Notes: generated from the letters alone by a model not told the origin. Shown: positions 13,808 through 25,177, counted from the stretch's first letter. The stretch: 64,000 nt of DNA from Gautieria morchelliformis (GCA_015179125.1 WHVA01000054.1:124001-188000); one strand, 5' to 3'. Program-made: numbers and translations.

Positions 13808-14699
13808 CCTTTTTGAACTATCCTGCGGTTGATTGCCACGCGACCAACTGATAGTGGATTCGAAGCAATCTTGAAAAAGATCGCTGCGTCGACGACTAAA
13901 CATCGTTGAGACCCTCCAGTAGACCTTCTACTGTCGGCTGCGAGCATGATGATTCCACGCAGTCGAAGACGGACACGAGCGACAAGCTCGAGGTCCACGC
14001 CCCAGGCACAGCCTAGCGACACGACGGCTGACGCTATCCTGGACCAAGAGAACAGGACGATAGAAGACGGAGAGTGTAAAGGAGTAAACTTAGGGCCTTG
14101 TGGGTATCACAAGAGCAGCAGAGATCGACCAAGCTGTGGGATTCTGATACTATGTAGTGACAGTTACAAGGTAAGTTTTAGCTGGGGAACCGCCGGCGGT
14201 TCCCACGCACTACTATACAGTGGGGCCTTGTGGACCCCCCCCCCCCCCCTCTGAATCCACTTCTTTACACCCTCCCCTTCTAGAAGGAACCCACCGGGTG
14301 AGCCAAAAGAAGCGCCCCTTTGACCTTGAGAAAGGGATGGGTGTGTGGACCAGGTCATTCTGATGTACCTCAGAATAACCGCAGATCTGATGCCTCAGAC
14401 CTGACATGAATGGCATGATGTCATGACATGGCATCATGGCAGATGTGTTGGCATAGTACCAACACATCTGTTCTGGTGTTCATCATCCTGAACACCAGTG
14501 GTTGTGCCGGCTTCACCGGCACTCCCTGGTTGTAGTGGGTGGTTGGTTGGTTTGGGGGCATGGTTCTTCCCCCTCTGAACCGAAACCCACGATTGAGAAC
14601 AACTTGAATGCTCTCAAACCCACAGACAGGTGATGTCTGTGGGGAACTGAACAGCTAATGATCTAGGAATCATTGGTGCCTAACTGCGAAGGATAGCAG

Positions 14700-14860
14700 T
14701 TATGCAGCCATAGGACCCAGCAGGGCCCTATGCAAGGAATAACCATGTGGTCAATAATTGACCGCTTTGTGACATGATGTCACCCATAGGACTCGGAGGA
14801 GCCCTACGCAAGGAAATTACTGAAGCGGTCAATACTTGACCGCTTCATGGCCAAATGGGC
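14700..14860. repeat. Two related hairpin-bearing units in element B
   Basis: The unit CATAGGACCCAGCAGGGCCCTATGCAAGGAA with a following palindrome around GGTCAATAATTGACC (near 14,710-14,765) recurs as a variant near 14,784-14,849 with GCGGTCAATACTTGACCGC. Both lie near the 3' end of the element on its sense strand. They may fold in RNA; no function can be assigned. Confidence 0.5.
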
Positions 14861-15038
14861 CAGCGGCTGCATACAGCCGCTGGGCATTGTGTCCATGGAC
14901 CTGGACACAACGGATGTGCATTTGCGTGCACGCCAGGCATGTGATGCAGGCAGAGGCACAGCTTTCTGACAATCTGTTGGATCATCTTGCAGCTGTCCGT
15001 TGGGGCAGCTGGTCGCTCCTGAGGTTAGTTCCTGAACC

Positions 15039-16752
15039 TTACGTCCTGTTCGACCGGGACGGCTGGGGGCGGCATTCGCTGCTTGTCCCGCTCCTTTCGG
15101 TGCAGGTCTTCCGCGTCATGACCACGTTCGTTAGCTGCGGACTGTCACGCGCTAATGGCGGTGGTTCTGCAGGGGGCCGGCAATGCGGCGGTTGCGACAT
15201 CTGCTGCAACCGGGAGCTTCTGGGGACCTTTGGTGGGTCCCCAGATGCAGATGCATGCCCCTTGGGGCGTGCCGCACCCTCCCTCCTTGACAGGAGAGAG
15301 CCTGGCGGCCGGGACCGCCTCTGGGCCCGTGCGCGAACGCGGACGCGGCGGTGGGCCGGCCCTGGCACGCGGCAGGGAGCCCCAGCAGCCTGGGTGTCTG
15401 CTGGGGACCCGGTGCGCCGCGTGGCACCCGCCGCTGACGGGGGTGGCCCTGCATGCGGGTGTGAGCGAGGGCGGGCGGAGCGGCGCCCGGCGGCCTCTGG
15501 GGAACCCCTGAGGGTCCCAAGCAGTGGGGGCACGTCCCACAGGACGTGCCCCACCCTTCCCGCTCGCTGGGAATGAGTGGGGTGGACCGGGCGGCTCCAG
15601 AGGTCGCGCACGAGTGTGGACGCGGCAGTGGGCCGGTCCTGTCGCGCGCGGAGGTGCCCCAGCAGCATGCGTATGTGCTGGGGACCTGGGGCACCGCGTG
15701 GGGCCTGCCTTGGATGGGGGCGGGTCCGCAGGTGCCCGCGAGTGTGGGCAGAGGGGCACACGCGGCGTGCGGAGCTTACGCGGGGCTTGGCACGCTCTAG
15801 GGAGCGTGCACCACCTCTCCTGCTCGCTGGGAGCGAGCAGGGCGGCTGGGACGGCGCCTGGGGCTGCACGCGACCGCGGATGATGCTGCGCGGCGTGCGC
15901 GATCCCAGGCCGACTCTTGGGGCCTCTTGGGGGCCCCCAGAGGTGGATGCACGCTCTGAGGAGCGTGCACCACAGTTCCCGCTCGCTGGGAGCGAGCAGG
16001 GCGGTCCCTGGGGCTGCAGTCGAGGGTGGATGGCCGTGGGCGCCGGGCGCGGCGTTCGTGACATCTGGCCAGTTCTGGGGGCCTCTGGAGGGCCCCCAGA
16101 GGTGGATGCACGCTCCAAGGAGCGTGCACCACCGTTCCCGCTCGCTGGGAGCGAGCAGGGCGGCCAGGGAGGTACCTGGGGCGCGCGGATGACGCTGCGC
16201 GCTGGCGGCGGCTTACGCGGGTTCCTAGTCGTCCTGGGGGCTCTTGGGAGTTCCCTAGGGTGGATGCACATACCATGGGGTGTGTGCTGTTGTCCGTGGC
16301 GTCTGGGGTGGCCTGGAGCGCGGATGCGCGATGGGGACGGTGGAGGCGGCATCAATGAGCACGGCGTCACGGCACGCATCACGCACGGCGTGGCCGGCCT
16401 GTCCCTGGTGAGCTTGAAGAGCCTGGGGACGTCGTGGGGCGTGGATGCACCATGGGGGAACCTCATTGCGGCCAGGCCATGGAGTTGGGCTGGCCGGCTG
16501 TGCGACCGGTCGTTTTTGCACGACCGGTTCCCCGCCTTCCTTCAGCGAAGGCGTGTCCCCATTCAGCTTCACTCGCGTGGGTGCTGGTGCGAGTGTGCGC
16601 AGCGGTGGCTGGGCCAGGTCGTCGTCGCGGGGTGAGTTGTGCCGTAAGTTGTGTAATTCACGGCACAACTCAGCCATCCTTTCATCCAACGCTCTGAAGC
16701 TACAGAGCCGTTGCCGGCTCTCCTCGCGGTCTGTCGCGAGGCGTTCCTGCAA
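15039..16752 (-). CDS. Overlapping Pro/Arg-rich ORFs of element B, coding status doubtful
   Basis: On the element's sense strand a 165-codon frame (16,752-16,255) begins MQERLATDREESRQRLCSF and could form a short coiled coil. A 475-codon frame (16,466-15,039) overlaps it and is dominated by Pro, Arg and Ser. The long frame ends with SECRPQPSRSNRT, which resembles a piece of the A gag region, so at least its end is gag-derived. The rest follows the GC-rich tandem repeats (SLPASGNGGARSLERASTSG recurs), and long frames are also open on the other strand. Because GC-rich repeats open frames by chance, I treat this as a possible remnant and not a proven protein. Confidence 0.3.
15800..16180. repeat. 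GC-rich 160-bp tandem repeats inside element B
   Basis: The block CTCGCTGGGAGCGAGCAGGG recurs at about 15,820, 15,980 and 16,140, a period of 160 bp. Each is preceded by GAGCGTGCACCAC and followed after a variable part by GCCCCCAGAGGTGGATGCAC. More diverged versions occur near 15,270 and 15,555. The block is itself a short hairpin (CTCGCTGGGAGCGAG). Confidence 0.75.
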
Positions 16753-19700
16753 TTATGACATCGCAGCAACAGTTTGTTGACGGTGAAGCCGTCAGAGTAG
16801 CGGTCTTTTTCAAGACGCGGCAGAAAACACAGTCCAGCTGTTTGCTGGGCAAACAGCCAATGGAATCTCAAAAAAGTGTAAAGAAGTAAACTTAGGGCCT
16901 TGTGGGTATCACAAGAGCAGCAGAGATCGACCAAGCTGTGGGATTCTGATACTACGTAGTGACGGTTACAAGGTAAGTTTTAGCTGGGGAACCGCCGGCG
17001 GTTCCCACGCACTACTATACAGTGGGGCCTTGTGGACCCCCCCCCCCCCTCTGAATCCACTTCTTTACAGAGAGATCGTAGATCTCACCGCCCTCGTCCC
17101 CTCAGTAGAGGACAAGGAAAACCCCGACCACGTCTCGTCGAGCATGGCCGAAGAAGAGACGACGCCGGGCAACAAGCCGGCGCCGCCCCCCCATCTCTCT
17201 CCGCCCAAGGACAAAGGAAAGGGCAGAGAAGTCTCGCCGTCGTCAGATGGTAGAGCAACAATGTCGAGGCGGGCACAAAGCCACGACTCAAACCGACACT
17301 CACGAAGTAGAGCGATGACGATCGTCCCTGAAGGAGGACGACGGCAAAAGCGATGAGCCCCAGATGATTGTCAGGACTCGGAATACTCGAGCTCTAGTCG
17401 CAAGAGCTCGAGGGCTCATGCCATCGACCATGAGACGGCAGAGGCCCTGAACAAACAGGTGCAAGCTGCGCTGCACCGAAGTACACTGACACGCCACAAG
17501 CACGATCAGCTGGCATCGCAGCTTGACAGCGCCGCCGCCGCCCTAATGGCAATTGGCAAGGAACTCCACCAGGCGGAGGAGGTCAGGCTGCAAGACGCAG
17601 ACACGCTGGAGGACGTCCAGAAAGCACTCCGCCCACGCGGGGAACGCGACGCAACTTGTCCGAGCTCGCGACAGTCCGCAGCCAACGAACGCAGTCGCAA
17701 TGTGGAAGACCCGCACCGAAAGGAGTGAGACAAGCAGCGAATGCCGCCACCAGCCGTCCCGGTCGAACAGGACGTAAGGTTCGGGAACGAACCTCAAGAA
17801 CAACCGGCTGCCCCGACGGACAGCTGTAAAACGATCTAACAGATCGTTAGGGATCAGGTCGCTTCAGAGCCTGACTCTGAAACGACGACCGAGAGCTTAG
17901 AGCTCGAAGTCGCACACTGGCAGCGTAAAGAAGCCGCAGCCGCGCGCCGCCACATGCGGGCACTCGAGCTACTAGTGAAAAATGCTGAAGAGACAGTGGC
18001 CCACAGCCACACCGCTCAGCTGCCCGACGAGCAGCTCATGCAAGCCATACAAGACACACAGCAGGTGCGCGCAGCCTACAACAGCAGGCTACGGATCCAC
18101 AACGCGGGACTGACCGGGGACACCAGACACAAGACGCCCCCGGAACCGAGAGCACAGAATGCTCCCGATCCCGAGCCCGATCCGGGCCCGGGGCCCGTCA
18201 GGGCATATAACAGCCTGCCCCGCGCGGCATCACAACCGCGCGAGCGATCCATGGCCCCAATGGAAGGCCAGGGAATCCCTGACCAGGCCGACGTTGTACC
18301 AATGGAGCCGTACGATGGGATCACATGGATGATCCGCGTGGCGTTAGCAGATGCCGCGGACACAGACCCGGAGAAGTCTGTGCTAGCGAAAGCCGGCGTG
18401 AAATTGGCTCACCCCGAGCCATATGCCGGGGGATCTGACCTCGAAGAGTTCGAAATCTTCGTGGCAGCCATCCTACGATGGCTGAAAATGAATTGCCTCC
18501 TAGGGCCAACCAGCATAGACATGCAGGTCGGCTACGTGGGCACTCGCCTCACCGGCGAAGCCCAGGAGTGGTTCCTTCGAAACGTTGAACACTTCGATCG
18601 CCAGGTCCGCAGCTGGACGCTGGAAACTGTGATGCAAGGCCTTCAAAAAAGGTTCCTGCACACACTGACGTACCATCACGCATCAAATAAATTCAACGCG
18701 GTCATGCAAGGCATGAAAACCGTTCAGGAGATGCTGAACGAGCTCACGAAATACGCGGCACGGATGATACAGCCGCTGGATGACTACACGTTCCGGAGAC
18801 GGTTCGTATCAGCGCTGCACGAAACGCTGCGCAATGAGGTCCTCAAAAAGGGCTATAATGCCGAGAGCAGCTCAATAGAGCAACTCTTCGAGACGGCCCG
18901 GATGATCGAGGAGGCATCCCGATACAACATGGGGATGCGCCGCACAGAAAGCGCAGCTGCAATGGCAAGCGCTGCCCGGCTCACAGGGAGCAAGCCGTTG
19001 ACACAAACGGGCCTGACCAGGCCCAGCCTGTTCACAAGAAGCGGAACAGGACAACGGCTACCGCCCTCATGGCCAGCACAAGCTGGACGCCCACCTGAAG
19101 CTAAACAGCCTCAAGCATCTGGGTCGTCCCCACGACCTGCCCCACCAACGAAAACGTCGGGCCGGCCTAACGATAGGCCCAGTGGCAGCCAAAGCACCAC
19201 CACATGCTTCGAATGCGGCCAACCTGGCCACAAGAAGGCAGAGTGCCCCTGGCTTAGGTCCGGTATAAGGACAGCGGCCGTGAGGCACAATGGTGAAGCA
19301 GAGGATCCGGGGACAGATCTCGATCAAAACTCTCTTCAACAGATTGATGAAGAGGGGGAGGGTGATCCCCAACCCAACGACACTCTGGATAACGGAGATG
19401 CGCCCGCTGAAGAGTGGGACCCTGAGCCGTCCCAATACTATGAATGGGATGAAGAGGTGGAAGACACCACCTACAGGTCCAGCGCGATCAGATTCGCGCT
19501 GGAAGACGAAACCACCATGAAGGTCATGGCGGCACGCACATTGGTCACGCCAGACAAGGCGGCCGAGCCGGTGTATCACCACCAAAGCAAACACAGGACG
19601 TGGCCAACGCGTCCGCGCAGTGAGAACCGTACCCTATCGGGGTACTGGGAAATAAACGGTGTAAAAGCCCACTGCCTGCTAGATAGCGGCAGCGAAGGGG

Positions 19701-20082
19701 TACTGCTGTCCCCCGAATTCACGCGAGCTACAGGGATGAAGACATCTCCCTGGAGCAACCAATCACGCTGCAGCTAGCCTGCATAGGCAGCCATTCCACG
19801 ATCAACTATGGAATGAACACGATCATCAAGTTTGGTCGTGGGACATACGACGAATATTTCGATGTAGCAAACATCGAATATTACGATGCGATCTTAGGGA
19901 CACTGTTCCTAAGGAGATTCGGCATAACCCTGGACTTCTCGATCCCAGGGACGATTCGTAAGGCGAACGAAGTGATCCCCATGGGCAAGGTCTCATTTGA
20001 CGATGACGAATCGACGAACGAGGACAAAGAGCCACGGGTGAGCAGGATCACCCAGGCACCGAAGCCGAACCTGGCTCATTGA

Positions 20083-20414
20083 AGCCAGGAGGACGAGTCG
20101 CGGGACGACTCGTCCTCGAACTCACCCTACAGCTGTAGGGAGAGACGCTCTCACCTAACGGTGAAAGTGATGGGAAAGAGGAAAGCGGGCCCGCGCGCCG
20201 CGGGAGCTAATAGATGCCAACACCGCCTAATGTCATCTAAGCCAACCACTACCATCATCCTCACGGATGATGACCTTCCTCGCCTCCGCAAGGAATGGAT
20301 GGAATGAATCACTGACCTAGTCAGTGGGATTCCATTAGAACTCCCGCCACTACGGGAGATCAACCATGAGATCAACCTCATCGATCCCAACAAACACATG
20401 CGGTATCGACTACC
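20083..20414 (+). pseudogene. pol: Start of the pol region of Gypsy A (before the Copia insertion)
   Basis: The frame continues after the protease as VKVMGKRKAGPRA and then HEINLIDPNKHMRYRLPK, the conserved H-x-I-x-L/Y-x-x-R-Y-R-L segment just ahead of the RT domain in Gypsy elements. An in-frame TGA lies near 20,307. The Copia element splits the gene directly after this segment; the RT continues at 25,680 with CPEHFREELSAKIE. Confidence 0.7.
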
Positions 20415-20419
20415 GAAAT

Positions 20420-20917
20420 TGTTGGGTGCATTTATGCTCCTGCACCAAAATCAAGCATAATATATCCAATTTGTTGTGTGGTTTCTCACTTTCTTCTCAT
20501 ATTGTTCTTGTATTATGCATCCATTTCTCTGGTTATTTTCAAAATTTTCCACTCACTCCCTATCTCTCCATTTCATCTTGTGATTCCTACTTTCACAAGC
20601 GGCTGCACCCAGCGGAGTCTGAAATGACTTCGACGCGTGAGCTCTTGGGTGCTAAAGGGCCGGGTAGTAGTACATGCGCAGTGAAACAGATTTCCCCCTC
20701 TCTCAGTGACAACTAAATTCACTGAGAGAGGCAAGTAAATTAGTCTAGTATTCTTTCAATTTATTAACCTAGAAATCCTCTGTAGTGAATTGTTTTCTAG
20801 GTAGTGTATAATATATTTACAGTGACAACTAAATTCACTGAGAGAGTGAATTGTTTTCTAGTCTATTCTTTTGAGCAACAAGTCCATACCTACTGCCTAT
20901 AATTCCTGTCTACTACA
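20420..20917 (+). repeat. 5' LTR of the Copia element, with internal direct repeats
   Basis: This is a 498-bp LTR. A 27-bp segment starting CAGTGACAACTAAATTCACT occurs twice (20,704-20,730 and 20,820-20,846). GTGAATTGTTTTCTAG also occurs twice (20,785 and 20,847). Each repeat contains a short dyad (CTCAGTG..CACTGAG). The LTR contains AT-rich stretches such as GTATAATATATTTAC near 20,806 that could serve as a core promoter. Confidence 0.9.
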
Positions 20918-20922
20918 GGGTT

Positions 20923-23900
20923 ATGGGCCCCGGAGACACTTCTGAGAAGCTGTTGGGTGTTGAGAAGCTTGCTACTGATGGAAGTAATTGGCCATTGTGG
21001 CGAGCCACTCTCATCAGCTATTTCGAGTCCAAAAATCTACTCAAGCATGTAGAAGGGAGAGTCACTCGACCTCCTGATCCTCCAGTTATGCCCCCAGGCC
21101 ATATTCTTACAGAAGCTGAGGAAACTCAGATGGATAAGGCTGAGGAAAAGCTGGAGAGATACCTTGCTAGAGAAGGACAAGCCAAGACCCAAATCATCGT
21201 CTCAGTGTCAGAGTCATTAGCCCTGATGCTACAGAAGCAGAAGACAGCAAAAGAGACTTGGGATGCATTGGTCAATGAAATGACCAAAAAGCCCAAGATG
21301 GTCCTCACCAGCCTGCAGAGACAACTCCGCAGTATGAGATGTCCTGAGGATGGAGACTTGAGAGATCATTTGGACAAGGCCCAAGACCTATATGCTCGTC
21401 TTAATGAGATGGGAGCTAGAGTTTCTGAAGAAGAATTCATGGACATCATCCTTGCATCACTTCCACCATCCTATGAGGCAGTCATGAACGCCCTTACCAC
21501 TTCGCTTGAAGAATGCGGGATGCCATTGGTCCCTGATAATATTATTAGGGTACTAAAGGCTCAGTATGACAGGAAGAAAACACTCCCGCAAGAAGAGCAG
21601 GTGTTTATTGGTTCATCTACTAAAAAGGACCAGAAGGGGCAGAAGGCGCATATATGCACCAACTGCAAAAAGCCTGGACATTCCATCGAAAATTGCTGGG
21701 CTAAAGGAGGTGGTAAAGAAGGTCAAGGACCATGTCAGAAGAAAAAAGCCAAAGGCAAGAAGAAGAAGGGTAAAGCAAAAGCGAATGTTGCTGAAGAAGA
21801 GTCCTCTTCTGAGGAAAGTGGTGATGGGCATCTTGCCTTCACCAATTTTGACGAGTGCTCTAATTTCAATCTGAGCACATCCTCAGGAGTTATAGTTATA
21901 CTCGACACCGGAACGACATCGCATATGACTCCTCACAAAAATTTGTTGAGGAACTACTGTCAATTCTCACAACCGAGGACTATCCGAGCAGCCAACAAAG
22001 GCACTTTTGATGCCTTCGGTTCAGGACTGCTTGCATTATCCAACAAGGTTGGAGATAAAACAGTAGAAGTCACGTTGCAAGATACATATTATGCTCCAAA
22101 AATTGCTGCTACCCTCGTCTCGATCGGTCGGTGCGATGATGCTGGCTACGACATTCGACTTGGTGGCCAGAAATGCACAATATCTAACGCTACTGGAAAG
22201 GTATTGATGCAAGCACCGAAGGTCAATGGTTTATATCGACTAGACCTCCAGTCACCAAGTGCTCAAGCCCATATGTGTTTGTCTGCCATGGAAATTCATC
22301 AGAAAATGGGGCACATCTCACAGAAGTCCCTACAACATCTATTAAATCATGGCATGATATTGGGCATTGAACTGAGCTCCACAGGCGATAGAATTGCCTG
22401 TGATGCGTGTATTCAGGCCAAGATTGCACGCAAACCTCTTCCTCGAGAACCCAGAGACCGAACATCAAAATTCGGTGACAGAATTTATTCTGATGTCTGG
22501 GGACCTGCAAGACACCTCACAATCGATAAGAAGTCATATTATGTCTCCTTTATCGATGACTACTCAAGAGAATCGGTGATCTATCTCATGGCGAACAAAT
22601 CAGAAGCATTCTCAAAGTACAAGCTCTATGAGGCTTTAATGCTTCGACAGAGAAATGTGCACATCAAGGCACTTGTTTCTGATCGAGGGGGCGAGTATAC
22701 GAGCTCTGAATTCGAACAGCATCTAGCCAAACAAGGCACGAAGCATCAGTTGACGGTACACGACACACCAGAGTCTAATGGTGTTGCCGAACGTCTGAAC
22801 CGAACTCTCACTGAGAGAACTCGTGCCATGCTGTTAGAATCAAGCCTTCCTAAGATATTATGGGGCTATGCGATACAGCATGCCAATTATCTTAGGAATA
22901 GGACACATACAAGAGCTCTACCGGATAAAACGCCCTACGAGATGATTCACCATGAGAAACCGAATCTCAAAGACATTCACGCGTGGGGAACTGAAATCTA
23001 CGTTAAAGTTACTCAGGGAGATAAATTGGCAGCTCGTGCCAAGAGAGCTCGGTGGATAGGAATTTCTGCGCAGAGCCATGGTCATTATGTTTATTGGCCT
23101 GACTTGCACAAAGTTTCTGTCGAGCGGAACGTTGTGTTTGATTCAGAGATGAAGAAGGGAAAGGTCCCAATCATTTCTATTGAGGAATCCAAGCTACCTA
23201 CGTCTAGAGAAGAGAAGAAGGCCATTCCGGCATCAGTGCCTGTGCCCGGTCGCTTAGTCAGTGAAGAGGCAAAGATCGAAGAAATTGATGAAAGTGCACC
23301 AGAGGAATATCTTGAAAAGCTGCAACCTATTCAGGGAGTTGATGACAGACCTAGAGAAACTGAACCGATAAGGAGAAGCGAAAGGATCCGTCAACAACAA
23401 GTGCAGCCGGCCCCATCAGGTCCCGTAACAAGATCTCAAACTCAGAGACAAGCTGGTGCACATATGACTACACTAGCTTATAAGGACGTTGAGGACCATA
23501 AAGAAGATTTATTCGACCAAGAATTATCCTCCGAGATTGATGGCATCAGTAGCTATGAGTGTGCCATCAGTGCGTTTCTAACCGATGGTCAAAACAATAA
23601 CAAGGTGCCGGATTTGAGTCAAATTGAACCTAGCAATGCAGACGAAGCTCTGAATAATCCTATATGGAAGAAATCAATGGACAAAGAGTATGAGGCCCTA
23701 ATCGACAAGGGAGTGTGGGAACAAGCCAAACCACCTCCTGGAGCCAATATTGTCGGTAACAAATGGGTCTACCTTTGGAAGCGTAATCCAGAAGGGAAAC
23801 CAATAATACCTAAATCGAGAATGGTCGCCCAAGGCTTCACGCAGAAGTTTGGAGTCGACTATGATGAGACATACTCACCTGTTGCTCGGTTATCCTCCCT

Positions 23901-25164
23901 ACGGATCATATGTGCCATTGCTGCTAGGAATGACTGGCCTATTCATCAAATGGACGTGGACTATGCATACCTCAATGCTACGTTGCCTGAACCTATTTAC
24001 ATGAAGCAGCTGTATGGATATGAGTCTGAAGACAAGGACGAAGTGCTACTTTTGAAGAAAGCACTCTATGGCCTCAAACAATCTGGAAGAGAATGGTACA
24101 AATGTCTAAGTGGTGAATTCCACAAGTTAGGATTCACTACGTCAGCCACAGATGGGGCTGTATTTTATAGACGTGGCGGAAAGGGGCATGTGATCATTGC
24201 AACAGCTGTAGACGACCTCACCATCACAGCTGAGAATCAGTCAGTCCTGGACGAAGTCAAACAAGATCTTGCTCAGGTCTTCAGTATGAAAGATCTAGGC
24301 GAGATTCATTGGCTATTGAATCTCAAAATCGAAAGAGACTGGCAGAAGAAAACCATTGCAATTTCACAACCCGCATACATCGAGAAGATCATCAAAAAAT
24401 TCAATCTCGAAGATGCGAAGACTTATGCTATGCCTCTTGATCCAGCCGTAAAATTATCTAAAGACCAATGTCCTTCTACAGAGAGAGGCAAGAAAGCCAT
24501 GTCGAAGTTTCCATACAGGCAAGCCATAGGATCACTGATGTGGGCAGCTGTAGCCACTCGACCTGACATTGCATTTGCGGTGTCATTGCTCTCACAATTC
24601 CTCGAAAATCCAGGTGGCACACATTGGAATGCAGTAAAACGTGTCTTCAAATATTTGAAAGGCACGAAGCATTACAAGCTCACACTTGGAAGAAATCGAG
24701 ACGGCTTGATGGGGTATTCAGATGCGGATTGGGGTTCACAGAGTCATAGGCGTTCGTATTCGGCATACTTATTTCAGATTGATGGAGGAACTGTTTCATG
24801 GAGTTGCCAGAAACAGTCGATAGTAGCCCTCTCATCAACTGAAGCCGAATTCGTCGCCCTGACCCATGCGGGCAAAGAGGCTCTTTGGATGCGCCATTTT
24901 ATTTCTGAAATATTCCAACCACTGAACAGACCCATCAAAATTTATTCAGACAATCAATCAGCTATTGCCATCACGTATGGCACTCAACAACACACGAGAA
25001 CCAAACATTTCGACATCAGATTATATTTCCTTCGAGATATAATCAAAAATCAACAAGCCAAGCTCGTTTATTTGCCAACCGAACAAATGTTGGCAGATAT
25101 CCTCACTAAAGGACTTCCTAGTCCTAGAGTGAAGATCCTTAACGAGCAAATCGGTATATATTAA
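20923..25164 (+). CDS. Copia Gag-Pol polyprotein, intact ORF
   Basis: The 1413-residue polyprotein runs from ATG 20,923, five bases after the LTR, to just before the purine tract. Domain order is that of Ty1/Copia. A UBN2-type gag comes first (DGSNWPLWRATLISYFESKN), then the CCHC knuckle CTNCKKPGHSIENC (near residue 245) and the protease box ILDTGTTSHM (near 325). The zinc-binding pre-integrase (HQKMGHIS..CDACIQAK) leads into the integrase with SDVWGP (522), SDRGGEYTS (585) and ESNGVAERLNR (616). The reverse transcriptase has QMDVDYAYLNA and the catalytic AVDDLTITAE (near 1094). RNase H follows (GYSDADWG, ALSSTEAEFVAL) with a TKHFDIRLYFLRD tail. No stop or frameshift is present, so it may still encode active enzymes. 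Confidence 0.97.
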   Translation: MGPGDTSEKLLGVEKLATDGSNWPLWRATLISYFESKNLLKHVEGRVTRPPDPPVMPPGHILTEAEETQMDKAEEKLERYLAREGQAKTQIIVSVSESLALMLQKQKTAKETWDALVNEMTKKPKMVLTSLQRQLRSMRCPEDGDLRDHLDKAQDLYARLNEMGARVSEEEFMDIILASLPPSYEAVMNALTTSLEECGMPLVPDNIIRVLKAQYDRKKTLPQEEQVFIGSSTKKDQKGQKAHICTNCKKPGHSIENCWAKGGGKEGQGPCQKKKAKGKKKKGKAKANVAEEESSSEESGDGHLAFTNFDECSNFNLSTSSGVIVILDTGTTSHMTPHKNLLRNYCQFSQPRTIRAANKGTFDAFGSGLLALSNKVGDKTVEVTLQDTYYAPKIAATLVSIGRCDDAGYDIRLGGQKCTISNATGKVLMQAPKVNGLYRLDLQSPSAQAHMCLSAMEIHQKMGHISQKSLQHLLNHGMILGIELSSTGDRIACDACIQAKIARKPLPREPRDRTSKFGDRIYSDVWGPARHLTIDKKSYYVSFIDDYSRESVIYLMANKSEAFSKYKLYEALMLRQRNVHIKALVSDRGGEYTSSEFEQHLAKQGTKHQLTVHDTPESNGVAERLNRTLTERTRAMLLESSLPKILWGYAIQHANYLRNRTHTRALPDKTPYEMIHHEKPNLKDIHAWGTEIYVKVTQGDKLAARAKRARWIGISAQSHGHYVYWPDLHKVSVERNVVFDSEMKKGKVPIISIEESKLPTSREEKKAIPASVPVPGRLVSEEAKIEEIDESAPEEYLEKLQPIQGVDDRPRETEPIRRSERIRQQQVQPAPSGPVTRSQTQRQAGAHMTTLAYKDVEDHKEDLFDQELSSEIDGISSYECAISAFLTDGQNNNKVPDLSQIEPSNADEALNNPIWKKSMDKEYEALIDKGVWEQAKPPPGANIVGNKWVYLWKRNPEGKPIIPKSRMVAQGFTQKFGVDYDETYSPVARLSSLRIICAIAARNDWPIHQMDVDYAYLNATLPEPIYMKQLYGYESEDKDEVLLLKKALYGLKQSGREWYKCLSGEFHKLGFTTSATDGAVFYRRGGKGHVIIATAVDDLTITAENQSVLDEVKQDLAQVFSMKDLGEIHWLLNLKIERDWQKKTIAISQPAYIEKIIKKFNLEDAKTYAMPLDPAVKLSKDQCPSTERGKKAMSKFPYRQAIGSLMWAAVATRPDIAFAVSLLSQFLENPGGTHWNAVKRVFKYLKGTKHYKLTLGRNRDGLMGYSDADWGSQSHRRSYSAYLFQIDGGTVSWSCQKQSIVALSSTEAEFVALTHAGKEALWMRHFISEIFQPLNRPIKIYSDNQSAIAITYGTQQHTRTKHFDIRLYFLRDIIKNQQAKLVYLPTEQMLADILTKGLPSPRVKILNEQIGIY

Positions 25165-25177
25165 GCTTGAGGGGGCG

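Larger units (their letters stand above)
14075..17069 (-). mobile_element. Non-autonomous LTR element 'B' (LARD/TR-GAG-like), minus orientation, inserted in gag of A
   Basis: LTRs of 195 bp (14,075-14,269) and 193 bp (16,877-17,069) share TGTAAAG..CTTTACA ends. The 5-bp duplication GAGAG is exact (14,070-14,074 and 17,070-17,074), and removing the element restores the gag frame. A purine tract on the minus strand (complement of CCCTCCCCTTCT, next to the left LTR) sets the orientation. The 2.6-kb interior has no RT, integrase or protease. It holds GC-rich tandem repeats and gag-like sequence, including a segment (15,000-15,160) that matches 17,650-17,800 of element A inverted. Its LTRs also share blocks with A's LTR (CCCACTGTATAGT, TGGGAACCG, CTGTCACTAC). 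It is probably a parasite of an A-like element. Confidence 0.88.
13946..20082 (+). pseudogene. gag: gag-protease region of Gypsy A (interrupted by element B, frameshifted)
   Basis: The frame opens at ATG 13,946 (MMIPRSRRRTRATSSRSTP). It runs to GAG at 14,074 and resumes in frame as IVDLTALVPSVEDKEN after element B (17,075). A frameshift ends this frame at TGA 17,354-17,356, and a middle part is in another frame near 17,459-17,728. The main block, 17,954-19,777, contains the retrotransposon gag domain (GYVGTRLTGEAQEWFLRNVE, near residue 195), the CCHC knuckle CFECGQPGHKKAEC (near 418) and the protease box HCLLDSGSEGVLLSPEF (near 572). A further frameshift near 19,750 puts the rest of the protease (ILGTLFLRRFGITLDF) in the frame ending at 20,082. 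Particle protein and protease are thus recognisable but not expressible as one chain. Confidence 0.8.

Noticed and set aside
14836..16635. Long plus-strand frames (246 and 352 codons) across element B
   Set aside because: They lie antisense to the orientation set by the purine tract, follow the GC-rich tandem repeats and show no conserved family; likely composition artefacts.
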